IMG/VR virus record: IMGVR_UViG_3300009093_000094
Span: 1-32,938 of that record
DNA: 32,938 nt
Reading direction: 5' to 3' (one strand)
Source of the DNA: a virus
Shown: positions 1 through 5,457 of the stretch, piece after piece
Numbering within the stretch: position 1 is the first letter of the stretch
Layout of the letters: the number at the start of each line of letters is the position of its first letter
Position numbers and translations under genes: made by a program
The notes under the pieces: generated by a model
The model's database searches: none
The model's input: only the letters and a program-made list of their open reading frames with translations
Told to the model about the DNA's origin: nothing

Positions 1-176
1 GCCATCTGCTTTTGCATGATTTCAGAGAGTTCCTGATCGAAGCGGCTAAAGAGGCGCTTGCGATAATCATCGGTCAGGCGCGAAACGATCTGGCGCCGAA
101 CACTCTCCTGGAGGCTTTCCTCAGGGTTTCCGTCCTCGTCGCGGAAGACGTCATCAAGATCGATTTCAATTTTCAT
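1..176 (-). CDS. Hypothetical phage protein, 3' end cut by window edge
   Basis: The reading frame starts at ATG 176-174 and runs off the left edge after 58 codons. The N-terminus is MKIEIDLDDVF, followed by a strongly charged segment containing EESLQESVRRQIV and LTDDYRKRLFSRFDQELSEIM, predicted to be mostly helical. The start overlaps the stop of the upstream gene in an ATGA, as elsewhere in this operon, so translation is probably coupled. I recognise no enzymatic motif. It resembles acidic-start, helical hypothetical proteins of phage early operons; a role is not assignable. The product is incomplete here. Confidence 0.7.
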   Translation of the reverse strand, partial: MKIEIDLDDVFRDEDGNPEESLQESVRRQIVSRLTDDYRKRLFSRFDQELSEIMQKQM

Positions 177-340
177 TTCCCATTCCCCCGTTCAGCACTG
201 GCCTCGACAGCGCTGGAATGGGTGGGGCGCGCTTCCGAAGGGGACGAGGCGGCGCGGCGAACGAAGGCAGGCAGGTCCATGTAGCCGCGATGGCCGCGCA
301 TCGGACGAGCCGCGTAGGTCATGGGGAGGCGGTCAAGCAT
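173..340 (-). CDS. Small hypothetical protein (55 aa)
   Basis: Starts at ATG 340-338, which overlaps the end of the upstream gene by 8 bases (stop at 335-333), and ends in an ATGA overlap with the next gene. An in-frame upstream start exists at 367, but the downstream start fits the coupled pattern better. The protein begins MLDRLPMTYAARPM, is rich in Arg, Ala and Ser, and has no membrane segment or recognised motif. Its reality rests on its place in an unbroken chain of coupled genes. Confidence 0.5.
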   Translation of the reverse strand: MLDRLPMTYAARPMRGHRGYMDLPAFVRRAASSPSEARPTHSSAVEASAERGNGK

Positions 341-503
341 GGCCGATCTCCAGCCCCAGGCCTGCAATAATGATGAAAACCAAGGCGATCAGCAGACCGC
401 CGCCGATCCAGCCCGCCACGACCTTTGCCGGGTGATGCGGGCCATAGAGTTCCGCATGATTGGCAAGGCCGGTGCGGAAGGCGTGGGTGAGGAAGGGGAT
501 CAT
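333..503 (-). CDS. Small membrane protein (56 aa)
   Basis: Starts at ATG 503-501 in an ATGA overlap with the upstream gene; a longer frame up to 587 would lie inside that gene. The N-terminal half is soluble (MIPFLTHAFRTGL). The C-terminal half holds one clear transmembrane segment, about residues 31-52 (VVAGWIGGGLLIALVFIIIA), and the protein ends GLEIGHA. It is probably a single-pass inner-membrane protein of the early leftward operon. Small membrane proteins here can act in exclusion or host-envelope modulation, but nothing in the sequence settles that. Confidence 0.6.
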   Translation of the reverse strand: MIPFLTHAFRTGLANHAELYGPHHPAKVVAGWIGGGLLIALVFIIIAGLGLEIGHA

Positions 504-808
504 TTCACCCACCGCAGGCACCGCTGGATTTTGCTCCAGAGGCTCCAGTCCACCTTGTATTCGACACGCAAACCCACGGCGTACCATCCGGGGTTGGGTA
601 CAGGCTCCGCAGATGCTGGCAGTTCAGTCCAGAAGCTCGGACCTTTCAGGAACTCGGCCGCGATCCACTCCTTGCTGTCGCCAGCCTCGTCAGAAAACAC
701 GAGTGTCTCCCAGTGCTCGGCTACTGGGTTGAAGCGAACAACGGCTCCAACGCAGAACGCGGTTCCATCACGGGGCGCCGTCGCCCAATCGTGCCAATCG
801 GCCATCAT
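500..808 (-). CDS. Hypothetical protein, DUF551-like style (102 aa)
   Basis: Starts at ATG 808-806 (a second ATG follows at once) in an ATGA overlap with the stop of the upstream gene, with AAGGGG five bases before it. The N-terminus WHDWATAPRDGTAF matches the W..(I/A)ATAP(K/R)DGT signature common to small phage proteins of the DUF551 type. Many aromatic residues follow, and the C-terminus is basic (KIQRCLRWVK). Function is unknown; such genes are accessory cargo of phage early operons. The family resemblance is from memory of the motif only. Confidence 0.65.
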   Translation of the reverse strand: MMADWHDWATAPRDGTAFCVGAVVRFNPVAEHWETLVFSDEAGDSKEWIAAEFLKGPSFWTELPASAEPVPNPGWYAVGLRVEYKVDWSLWSKIQRCLRWVK

Positions 809-975
809 TCCCACCCCTTGCTAAGCTCAGCCCACCGCGCTTCGCCCATCTCCAGACGGGCGACCTGCGCATGGCGAGCGAGGCGGTTGGTTGTGTCCAT
901 GTCCACCGGCTTGACGCGCGGCAGATCGGCCATGGCGGACTTGAGAACCGCCAGTTCGGTTCGGGTGCCAGCCAC
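805..975 (-). CDS. Small hypothetical protein (56 aa, GTG start)
   Basis: The frame starts at GTG 975-973, immediately after the TAA stop of the upstream gene (978-976), and ends in an ATGA overlap with the next gene. The product begins MAGTRTELAVLKSAMADL and ends EARWAELSKGWE. It is a short, charged and probably helical protein. No motif is recognised. The gapless join to both neighbours is the main evidence that it is translated. Confidence 0.55.
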   Translation of the reverse strand: MAGTRTELAVLKSAMADLPRVKPVDMDTTNRLARHAQVARLEMGEARWAELSKGWE

Positions 976-1317
976 TTAAGCAGCCCTCCCATGCCGAGCG
1001 GCAATGTCCTTGGCGCGCTGCCAAGCGGATTCCCGGCGCATCTCGGCGCGGTACTCGGCGGCCTCGGCGTGATACTCGGCAAGGTCTTCCTCGACCCGGC
1101 CAGCGATCTCGTCCTCGAACCCGGCGTAGTCGTCCTCGGTCAGTTCAACCGCGCACTTGGCGGAGATGATCTCGAACTCGGCAGGCTCGGCGGGATGGGG
1201 GTAGTCGCCATAGAGGCGGGCCGGGCGACCGGGGGTGACAGAATACGTCACCTCAACGGGATATTCCCGCTCGGTCGGACCGCGGTAGATCCATGTTTCA
1301 AAGGTGAAGGTCTGCAT
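976..1317 (-). CDS. Hypothetical acidic protein (113 aa)
   Basis: Starts at ATG 1317-1315, three bases after the upstream stop, with a good AGGAGG about eight bases before it. The N-terminal third reads as a beta-rich region (MQTFTFETWIYRGPTEREYPVEV). From about residue 60 it becomes acidic and helical (ELTEDDYAGFEDEIAGRVEEDLAEY) and it ends in a basic helix (RRESAWQRAKDIAARHG). I do not recognise the family. It is the second gene of the leftward early operon. Confidence 0.7.
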   Translation of the reverse strand: MQTFTFETWIYRGPTEREYPVEVTYSVTPGRPARLYGDYPHPAEPAEFEIISAKCAVELTEDDYAGFEDEIAGRVEEDLAEYHAEAAEYRAEMRRESAWQRAKDIAARHGRAA

Positions 1318-1320
1318 GGC

Positions 1321-1575
1321 TCAGGCCTCCTCTCCGTCGGTGAGGAACGAGCGCGACGTGAGCGCCATGGTGACGACAGTCGCAGCAGCCTCTTCGGCGC
1401 TGGCAAAGTCGTTCGTCCAAGCGAAGCCCATGGCTTCCACGACCGCGTCGAACAGGCGGTTGCTGGTGCGGACGTAGCTGCGCGGATCGGCGCAGGTCTC
1501 GAACGGACCCATGCGCAGGAGCGAGGACAGAAGTCCGTCGATCTGTTCGAACTGGTAAAGGGTGATGGTGGCCAT
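1321..1575 (-). CDS. First gene of leftward early operon, hypothetical (84 aa)
   Basis: The ATG at 1575-1573 is chosen over an in-frame ATG at 1587 because GGAGGA lies five to six bases before it. It is the promoter-proximal gene of the leftward operon, about 30 bases downstream of the predicted transcription start. The protein begins MATITLYQFEQIDGLLSSLL, is mildly acidic and mostly helical, with a segment (FASAEEAAATVVTMAL) suggestive of a small globular fold. No family recognised. As the first gene after an operator-controlled promoter it should be tightly repressed in a lysogen. Confidence 0.7.
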   Translation of the reverse strand: MATITLYQFEQIDGLLSSLLRMGPFETCADPRSYVRTSNRLFDAVVEAMGFAWTNDFASAEEAAATVVTMALTSRSFLTDGEEA

Positions 1576-1611
1576 CGTTTCCTCCATTCGCTCCGGGGAG
1601 CTTGTGAAGGG

Positions 1612-1640
1612 ATATTGGCGCGTAGTTTTCTACACGTCAA
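1612..1640 (-). promoter_or_regulatory. Leftward early promoter (PL-like)
   Basis: On the minus strand a TTGACG -35 box (1640-1635) is followed by a 17-base spacer and CAATAT (1617-1612). This matches a sigma70-type promoter well at -35 and acceptably at -10. The predicted start is near 1605, giving a leader of about 30 bases before the ATG at 1575. A palindromic operator-like site occupies the spacer, exactly as in the rightward promoter upstream of the Cro-like gene. Prediction from sequence only. Confidence 0.65.
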
Positions 1641-1661
1641 GCACTAAATGTATTTTTCTAC
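1622..1661. promoter_or_regulatory. Left operator sites (two copies of GTAG-N4-CTAC type)
   Basis: Site 1 (1622-1633, GTAGTTTTCTAC) is a perfect palindrome around TTTT and lies between the -35 and -10 boxes of the leftward promoter. Site 2 (1650-1661, GTATTTTTCTAC) differs by one base in one half and lies just upstream of the -35. Both are followed by ACGT. The same sequence occurs in the rightward control region (3793-3804), so a single regulator, inferred to be the XRE repressor, probably binds all of them. A weak GTAG half-site follows at 1671. Confidence 0.65.
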
Positions 1662-1730
1662 ACGTCCCGCGTAGCCTTGGCGCGAATCAACCCGCCACCC
1701 TGACAGCTCCCTCGCGTGTAGGAAACGCGC

Positions 1731-1761
1731 AAACAAAAACCGCCCCGGTTTCCCGAGGCGG
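1731..1761 (-). terminator. Rho-independent terminator facing left
   Basis: On the minus strand a 9-bp stem (CCGCCTCGG / CCGGGGCGG, one G-T pair) closes on a GAAA tetraloop and is followed by TTTTTGTTT. It faces the leftward operon from upstream of its promoter. It therefore either insulates PL from leftward transcription coming from the repressor side or ends a short antisense RNA over the leader of the P63C gene. Confidence 0.75.
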
Positions 1762-1800
1762 CTGGGCGGTGGGATTGCCAAACGTGCTAAGCAAGCATAT

Positions 1801-1843
1801 TGCTCCATAGAACACGAGCAAGCAGGTGATTCCTTATGGAGCA
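1801..1843 (+). promoter_or_regulatory. Inverted repeat enclosing RBS and start codon of the P63C gene
   Basis: TGCTCCATA (1801-1809) is perfectly complementary to TATGGAGCA (1835-1843). The second arm contains the ATG start codon (1836-1838), and the 25-base loop contains the Shine-Dalgarno-like AGGTGA. In the mRNA the start codon would be base-paired. This fits translational control, although a DNA-level operator cannot be excluded. Confidence 0.5.
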
Positions 1844-2837
1844 TACGACCAAGGGTGGGATCGAGCGCGCGAAGAGCCTCAGCCCCGAAGAGCGCAAACT
1901 TATTGCAAGGGAAGCCGCGTCCGCGCGCTGGGCGAAGGCAAAGGCAGCGGCGGAAACAGACCTCCCCAAGGCGACGCACCAAGGCAAGATGCTGATCGGC
2001 GATGTCGATTTGGATTGCTACGTCCTCGCCGATGGCCGGCGCGTCATTCACAAGCGCGGGATGGCGAAGGCCCTCAACCTTAAGTCAGCTGGCGGGAACG
2101 CATTTTTGCGGTCAATGACCCGCAAGGGCATAGGATCCGAACTTGACCAAAAACTGGTCGAAATCATAGAAAATCCGTTGATTTTCAAGCCACTAACGCA
2201 GGATTCGGCCCATGGCTACGATGCCGAGGTCCTCGTAGAGGTCTGCAAGGCCATCATCCGGGCGCAGGATAGCCAGAAACTCACCAAATCGCAGGCCTTC
2301 CTCGCGGAGCAAGCGAAGATCCTGCTTGTGGCGTTCGCCAAGGTCGGTGTCACCGCGCTTATCGACGAGGCCACCGGGTTTCAGGATGTCCGCAGCCCCG
2401 ATGCGCTTAGACTCCTCGTGCAGCAGTATATCGCTGCCGAGATGCGCGAGTGGGACAAGCAGTTCCCGAACGAGTATTACGACCGCCTCAACGAAATGTA
2501 CGGGAGCAAGAAAACGACCCGCACAGCGGCCGGGGCCATCATCCAGAACCGGCCACAACACTTTGCGAACTTCACCCGCACCTACGTCTACTATCCCCTC
2601 GAAAATGGGGCGGTTCTCGACGAACTCGACCGGCTCAACCCCAAGATTGACAAGAAGGGAACACGGGCGAGGAGGCTGCATCAGCATCTTTCGCAAGGCT
2701 ACGGCATCGAGAAACTGAAACGTCAGATCCAGGAGGTGATGACGCTTACCGCAGTTTCCGACGGGGTTACCCAGTTCAAGAAGCTGTTCAAGAAGCGGTT
2801 CCCTCAGGTTGGCGACCAACTAGACTTAGAGGTCTGA
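1836..2837 (+). CDS. P63C-domain phage protein, possible antirepressor-type regulator (333 aa)
   Basis: The C-terminal half (about residues 185-300) has the look of the P63C domain: LVQQYIAAEMREWDKQFP, then EYYDRLNEMYG, then RPQHFANFTRTYVYYPL and a conserved KGTRARRLHQHLSQ block. The N-terminus carries the SPEER..IAREAA.ARWAK segment common in such proteins, and residues 60-130 hold the DGRRVIHKRGMAKALN and GYDAEVLVEVCKAI stretches that usually precede the domain. P63C proteins are phage and mobile-element proteins of unknown biochemical role whose relatives share architecture with KilA/Bro regulators. It lies on the plus strand between the left and right control regions and is opposed to the leftward operons. 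The ATG at 1836 lies inside a predicted hairpin. A weak TTGCCA (1775) / CATATT (1796) pair might be its promoter. Confidence 0.8.
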   Translation: MEHTTKGGIERAKSLSPEERKLIAREAASARWAKAKAAAETDLPKATHQGKMLIGDVDLDCYVLADGRRVIHKRGMAKALNLKSAGGNAFLRSMTRKGIGSELDQKLVEIIENPLIFKPLTQDSAHGYDAEVLVEVCKAIIRAQDSQKLTKSQAFLAEQAKILLVAFAKVGVTALIDEATGFQDVRSPDALRLLVQQYIAAEMREWDKQFPNEYYDRLNEMYGSKKTTRTAAGAIIQNRPQHFANFTRTYVYYPLENGAVLDELDRLNPKIDKKGTRARRLHQHLSQGYGIEKLKRQIQEVMTLTAVSDGVTQFKKLFKKRFPQVGDQLDLEV

Positions 2838-2872
2838 CCCCCTCACAACCGCCTCCCGATCCGGGTCAGGCG

Positions 2873-3394
2873 TTAAAGGGCGTAGTTGTCGCTTGCTGGC
2901 TGCTTGGCTTCCGGCGAGCCGCCCTGTGCATACTGCTGGGCACGAGCGGCGGCGCGCGCTGCGCCCGTCAATGAGAATCGAGCGACCTTGAACTCGCCAG
3001 AAGCCATCGGGAACGCGAATCCTATCACGCCGCCCACGGACATGGCGTCGGCTACGGCCCCCTCAATGGGCAGCGAGTAAATGAGCAAATCTCCCACTTT
3101 CTCGCATTCCAGCACAACTGCAAATGCCGATGCGGGTGCGTTCACCAATGCAGGATATTTTGATCCAACGTCGCATTTGATGCTCGGATTGAAGAACCCT
3201 GAGCAACCGTCCTTGTAGCATATGGAGCCGAACGTCGCGCCAGCACTATTTGACACAGCGGCGATCGCAAAGCCCTGAGACGGGAATGTAATCCGCCAGT
3301 CTCCTAGATGCTCCTCCGGCGGAGGGGTAACTGGCACAACGTCGATAACGGGCGGTTTAGGAGCCGCCGCCATCAAAAGAATCGCAGCAATCAC
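2873..3394 (-). CDS. Predicted exported protein downstream of repressor (173 aa)
   Basis: Begins at GTG 3394-3392 with AGGGGG six bases before it, 21 bases after the repressor stop, so both genes are probably one transcript. A short hydrophobic N-terminus (AAILLMAAA) followed by a proline-rich linker looks like a signal peptide. Four cysteines (in ICYKDGC, IKC and VLEC) could form two disulfides in the periplasm. The order of GDWRITF near the start, the cysteines, a LPIEGAV segment and a final FKVARFSLTG faintly recalls the invasion-associated IalB fold, but that is a guess. Transcribed with the repressor, it would be made in the lysogen, which points to lysogenic conversion or superinfection exclusion. 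Confidence 0.65.
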   Translation of the reverse strand: MIAAILLMAAAPKPPVIDVVPVTPPPEEHLGDWRITFPSQGFAIAAVSNSAGATFGSICYKDGCSGFFNPSIKCDVGSKYPALVNAPASAFAVVLECEKVGDLLIYSLPIEGAVADAMSVGGVIGFAFPMASGEFKVARFSLTGAARAAARAQQYAQGGSPEAKQPASDNYAL

Positions 3395-3415
3395 ACAAGC
3401 CCCCTGTTTGGTAGT

Positions 3416-3730
3416 TCAGCCGTTAGTGCCGTCGCCCTCGTTGGTGAACGTCTCCAAAACCTGAAGCGCCTGCTTGCGGCGGCGCTCGGGTATGTGGTCC
3501 CACACGAAGGAAACCTTATCGTCGTCCGGATCGCCAAACATGAGGTGGCGCAGCGAAACGCCCAAGGCGCGGGCGATAGCCTCCAGGTTCTCGACCGTGA
3601 TGCTCTTGGTCTGGCGGGTCATGAACTTGTGCAGCATCGAGTCCGATAGCCCGGCTGCAAGTGACACGCTCCGGTAGGTAGCGCCCTCCTTCGCGTCGAT
3701 AACCCGTTGAATTCTGGCCCGCAAATCCAT
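3416..3730 (-). CDS. XRE-family phage repressor, short form (104 aa)
   Basis: A helix-turn-helix occupies about residues 19-42 (YRSVSLAAGLSDSMLHKFMT), followed by VENLEAIARALGVSLRHLM, the typical XRE/Cro-CI arrangement. The protein stops at 104 aa and lacks an S24 self-cleavage domain, so RecA-triggered autocleavage is not expected and induction must occur otherwise. The start at ATG 3730 is chosen because the longer frame (to 3817) would run through the operators. There is no Shine-Dalgarno, and a CACAAT -10-like hexamer ends six bases before the ATG, suggesting a leaderless message. Divergent from the Cro-like gene, it is the CI-equivalent by position. Confidence 0.8.
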   Translation of the reverse strand: MDLRARIQRVIDAKEGATYRSVSLAAGLSDSMLHKFMTRQTKSITVENLEAIARALGVSLRHLMFGDPDDDKVSFVWDHIPERRRKQALQVLETFTNEGDGTNG

Positions 3731-3736
3731 TGCAGG

Positions 3737-3742
3737 ATTGTG
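3737..3742 (-). promoter_or_regulatory. Repressor promoter (PRM-like) -10 element
   Basis: CACAAT on the minus strand sits six bases before the repressor ATG, placing the start site at or next to the ATG. The expected -35 region (CGCCGC-like) is poor, as in activator-dependent PRM promoters. The operator site 3746-3757 lies in its spacer. Confidence 0.35.
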
Positions 3743-3745
3743 CCA

Positions 3746-3804
3746 GTAGAACCCTACGTGCGGCGAGTGTAGAATACTCCTTGACGCCGTACGTAGTTTT
3801 CTAC
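3746..3804. promoter_or_regulatory. Right operator region with three operator-like sites
   Basis: Three sites share the GTAG-N4-CTAC plan: 3746-3757 (GTAGAACCCTAC, perfect arms), 3769-3780 (GTAGAATACTCC, imperfect) and 3793-3804 (GTAGTTTTCTAC, perfect arms). Centre-to-centre spacing is 23 and 24 bases, close to the lambda OR3-OR2-OR1 spacing. The outer sites lie inside the spacers of the two divergent promoters. The regulator is inferred to be the adjacent XRE repressor and the Cro-like protein. Confidence 0.7.
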
Positions 3805-3809
3805 ACAGT
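3781..3809 (+). promoter_or_regulatory. Rightward early promoter (PR-like)
   Basis: TTGACG (3781-3786), a 17-base spacer and CACAGT (3804-3809). The -35 equals that of the leftward promoter; the -10 is weak. The predicted start falls at about 3816, which is the first base of the Cro-like gene, so the transcript appears leaderless. An operator fills the spacer. Confidence 0.55.
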
Positions 3810-3815
3810 GGGCGC

Positions 3816-4025
3816 ATGACGGAAACTCAGCAGCTCATCGCGCGCATCAAGGCGCTGGCGGAAAAGCAGGGTCTCGCGCCTTCAACGGTCGGGGCCAAGG
3901 TTCTCGGCGGTGGCGCAGTTCTGGCGGCTCTGGAAAGCGGAAAGACCATCACACTCGCAAAGTATGAGCGGGCAAAGGCGGCGCTGGCCGAGATGGAGCG
4001 CGCCGAACCCACCAAGGCCGCCTGA
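3816..4025 (+). CDS. Cro-like small regulator (69 aa)
   Basis: First gene of the rightward early operon, divergent from the repressor. The product is a short basic-acidic helical protein: MTETQQLIARIKALAEKQGL, then a helix-turn-helix-like APSTVGAKVLGGGAVLAALE, then a GKTITLAKYERAKAAL segment recalling small phage DNA-binding proteins. No Shine-Dalgarno precedes the ATG; the promoter geometry suggests a leaderless mRNA. By position and size it is the Cro equivalent. The helix-turn-helix assignment is by eye and moderate. Confidence 0.7.
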   Translation: MTETQQLIARIKALAEKQGLAPSTVGAKVLGGGAVLAALESGKTITLAKYERAKAALAEMERAEPTKAA

Positions 4026-4066
4026 CTAATGGCGGGGGGACTCACCACACCTGAAAGGAGCGCACC

Positions 4067-4261
4067 ATGCGCAATGATCCCGAACGCGAACTCGCGCTCG
4101 AATGCCTTCGGCTGGCCGTTGGCCACGTCGCACCTTTCAGCGGCGATGCCATACCGGTCGCTGCTGAGTATTTCGCTTTCGTCACCGGGACCGACACGGA
4201 CGACGCCAAAGCCAAGCTTGAGGCCGTCCGTAAGGCGGTCAGTTCGGCGCCAGGGTCTTGA
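4067..4261 (+). CDS. Small hypothetical protein (64 aa)
   Basis: Preceded by a strong AAAGGAG about eight bases before ATG 4067. The protein starts MRNDPERELALECLRLAVGH and contains an AEYFAFVTGTDTDDAKAKLEAVRKAV helix-rich C-terminal half. No motif recognised. It follows the Cro-like gene in the rightward early operon, and its 3' end overlaps the end of an opposing small gene by 23 bases. Confidence 0.65.
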   Translation: MRNDPERELALECLRLAVGHVAPFSGDAIPVAAEYFAFVTGTDTDDAKAKLEAVRKAVSSAPGS

Positions 4262-4409
4262 ACTCCCCCGTTCCGTAAACGGCGCGACGGCACTTGGTGA
4301 AGAACCGCAACTGGTCATCAACGCTATCGGTGACCTTGCGCATATCAAGCCACAACTTGAATGCGACCTCTTCGGGGATCGTGGCGCCAGTTTTGTACGT
4401 GTCGGCCAT
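4239..4409 (-). CDS. Opposing small hypothetical protein in early operon (56 aa)
   Basis: On the minus strand ATG 4409-4407 has GCAGGAGAA a few bases before it, a strong ribosome-binding site. The frame encodes MADTYKTGATIPEEVAFKLW, then LDMRKVTDSVDDQLRFFTK, ending EFKTLAPN: well-mixed, globular-looking composition unlike a shadow frame. A TTGACT lies upstream at 4467-4462 as a possible -35, with only a poor -10. It is the single leftward gene inside the rightward early operon, converging on the preceding gene. Function unknown. Confidence 0.6.
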   Translation of the reverse strand: MADTYKTGATIPEEVAFKLWLDMRKVTDSVDDQLRFFTKCRRAVYGTGEFKTLAPN

Positions 4410-4511
4410 TCAATTTCTCCTGCTGGATTCGACAACCGCAGGATGACCGCCGGGGCGGTGGAGTCAATCCGCCGCCCCCAAGGCACCACACTACACTGAC
4501 AGGGGGCCGAC

Positions 4512-4658
4512 TTGGACGGGGGCACGTACGACATCGTTGACGACCCGCACGACGGGATCGGGCTGCTTCGCTTCATCGGCTGGACGGTGCTGATCGCAGC
4601 TTTCGAGGCGTGGCGCGACCTGTTCTGGAAGCTCTCGCGCGGAGGGATGGGGAAGTGA
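4512..4658 (+). CDS. Small membrane-associated hypothetical protein (48 aa, TTG start)
   Basis: TTG 4512 is five bases after AGGGGG. The peptide begins MDGGTYDIVDDPHDGIGLLR and has a hydrophobic segment of about 12 residues (FIGWTVLIAAFE), too short for a confident membrane span but able to form an amphipathic anchor. It ends in a basic tail (LSRGGMGK). Its stop overlaps a GTG start of the next frame. No ATG start is available, which lowers confidence. Confidence 0.5.
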   Translation: MDGGTYDIVDDPHDGIGLLRFIGWTVLIAAFEAWRDLFWKLSRGGMGK

Positions 4659-4819
4659 ACCCGATCCTGCGCACGGCCTTCCGCGCCCACCTTCGCCACG
4701 ACTTCACCGGCAGGGCGTTTCGCACCCCCGCCAACGACTACCCCGCAACGGGCAAGGGGCCGGATCGGCTTGCCTCCGCCGCGTCCGGCCCCGCTGTTTC
4801 TCGCTCCTTTCACGGATAA
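4655..4819 (+). CDS. Small hypothetical protein (54 aa, GTG start)
   Basis: The frame opens at GTG 4655 in a GTGA overlap with the preceding stop, with a G-rich GATGGGGA just before it. The product starts MNPILRTAFRAHLRHDF and continues with basic and proline/glycine-rich sequence, ending SRSFHG. No motif is visible. Coupling supports it; low-complexity composition argues for caution. Confidence 0.45.
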   Translation: MNPILRTAFRAHLRHDFTGRAFRTPANDYPATGKGPDRLASAASGPAVSRSFHG

Positions 4820-4823
4820 GACA

Positions 4824-5165
4824 ATGCACGGTAACGCGCCGAATGTATTCGCCTTTTTGGCTGCCCCGAGCCGGGATGCATCCCTTTTCGCGGTGGCGAA
4901 GGTGGTTCTCGCTGTCCGGGGGCTTGGGCTGACCTACAAGGAAATTGCCAAGGCAATCGACGTGTCGCCCGACACCATCGAAGGCGCGGCGGCTGAAAAG
5001 AGCCTGCTGTCTTTCGATGCCGTGGCCCGGCTTTGCTACCTGTTCCCCGGTGAGGCGGCTCCGCTGTTCGACCTGATGCGGCCGACGCGCGAACAGCCCA
5101 CCACGGCAGAGCGCATCGAGCGGATCGAGCGCGAACTTTCAGCAATCCGAAAGGAAGCGGAATGA
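4824..5165 (+). CDS. Helix-turn-helix early protein (113 aa)
   Basis: Residues about 29-50 form a convincing helix-turn-helix (LGLTYKEIAKAIDVSPDTIE), followed by LSFDAVARLCYLFPG, a stretch common in phage and prophage regulators. The C-terminus is a charged helix (TAERIERIERELSAIRKEAE) that could mediate oligomerisation. ATG 4824 is preferred to an in-frame upstream start at 4770 that would overlap the previous gene. The place between Cro-like and replication genes is where lambda carries cII, so a role in the lysogeny decision is possible but not shown. Confidence 0.7.
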   Translation: MHGNAPNVFAFLAAPSRDASLFAVAKVVLAVRGLGLTYKEIAKAIDVSPDTIEGAAAEKSLLSFDAVARLCYLFPGEAAPLFDLMRPTREQPTTAERIERIERELSAIRKEAE

Positions 5166-5314
5166 GCGCGCTTTCCAAGATCGCCGCCGATCTTCGCCGC
5201 CTCGCTGAGGACGCGAAAGACCCGAACAACCGGATCGATCCCTTCGACCTGTCCACCCTTGCCCGGCAGGTCGAGGCCCAGGAGGAAATGCACGAGAGGG
5301 GGATCGCGGAATGA
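5162..5314 (+). CDS. Small hypothetical protein (50 aa)
   Basis: Starts in an ATGA overlap with the helix-turn-helix gene. The product MSALSKIAADLRRLAEDAKD...IAE is acidic and almost wholly helical with heptad-like leucines. No motif recognised. Another ATGA-type overlap joins it to the next gene. Confidence 0.6.
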   Translation: MSALSKIAADLRRLAEDAKDPNNRIDPFDLSTLARQVEAQEEMHERGIAE

Positions 5315-5457
5315 TGCCCCGGTTCCTCTCCCGCTGGCTGGATTGCCGCCGCATCAGCCGCGAGATCGACGCAGGGATAGCCTACCAGCGCCGCAAGCGC
5401 ATGGAGCGTTCCGCCGCCGCCCTGAAAGGCTGGCAATCGCGGAGGGCGCGGGCATGA
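5311..5457 (+). CDS. Small basic hypothetical protein (48 aa)
   Basis: ATGATG at 5311 overlaps the previous stop, so initiation at 5311 or 5314 is possible. The peptide MMPRFLSRWLDCRRISREI...RRARA is strongly Arg-rich with two tryptophans and could bind nucleic acid. It ends in an ATGA overlap with the next gene. No family recognised. Confidence 0.5.
   Translation: MMPRFLSRWLDCRRISREIDAGIAYQRRKRMERSAAALKGWQSRRARA

Noticed and set aside
12-284. 90-aa plus-strand frame at the left edge
   Set aside because: The minus strand here carries coupled frames (MKIEIDLDD... and its upstream neighbours) with better composition and ATGA overlaps.
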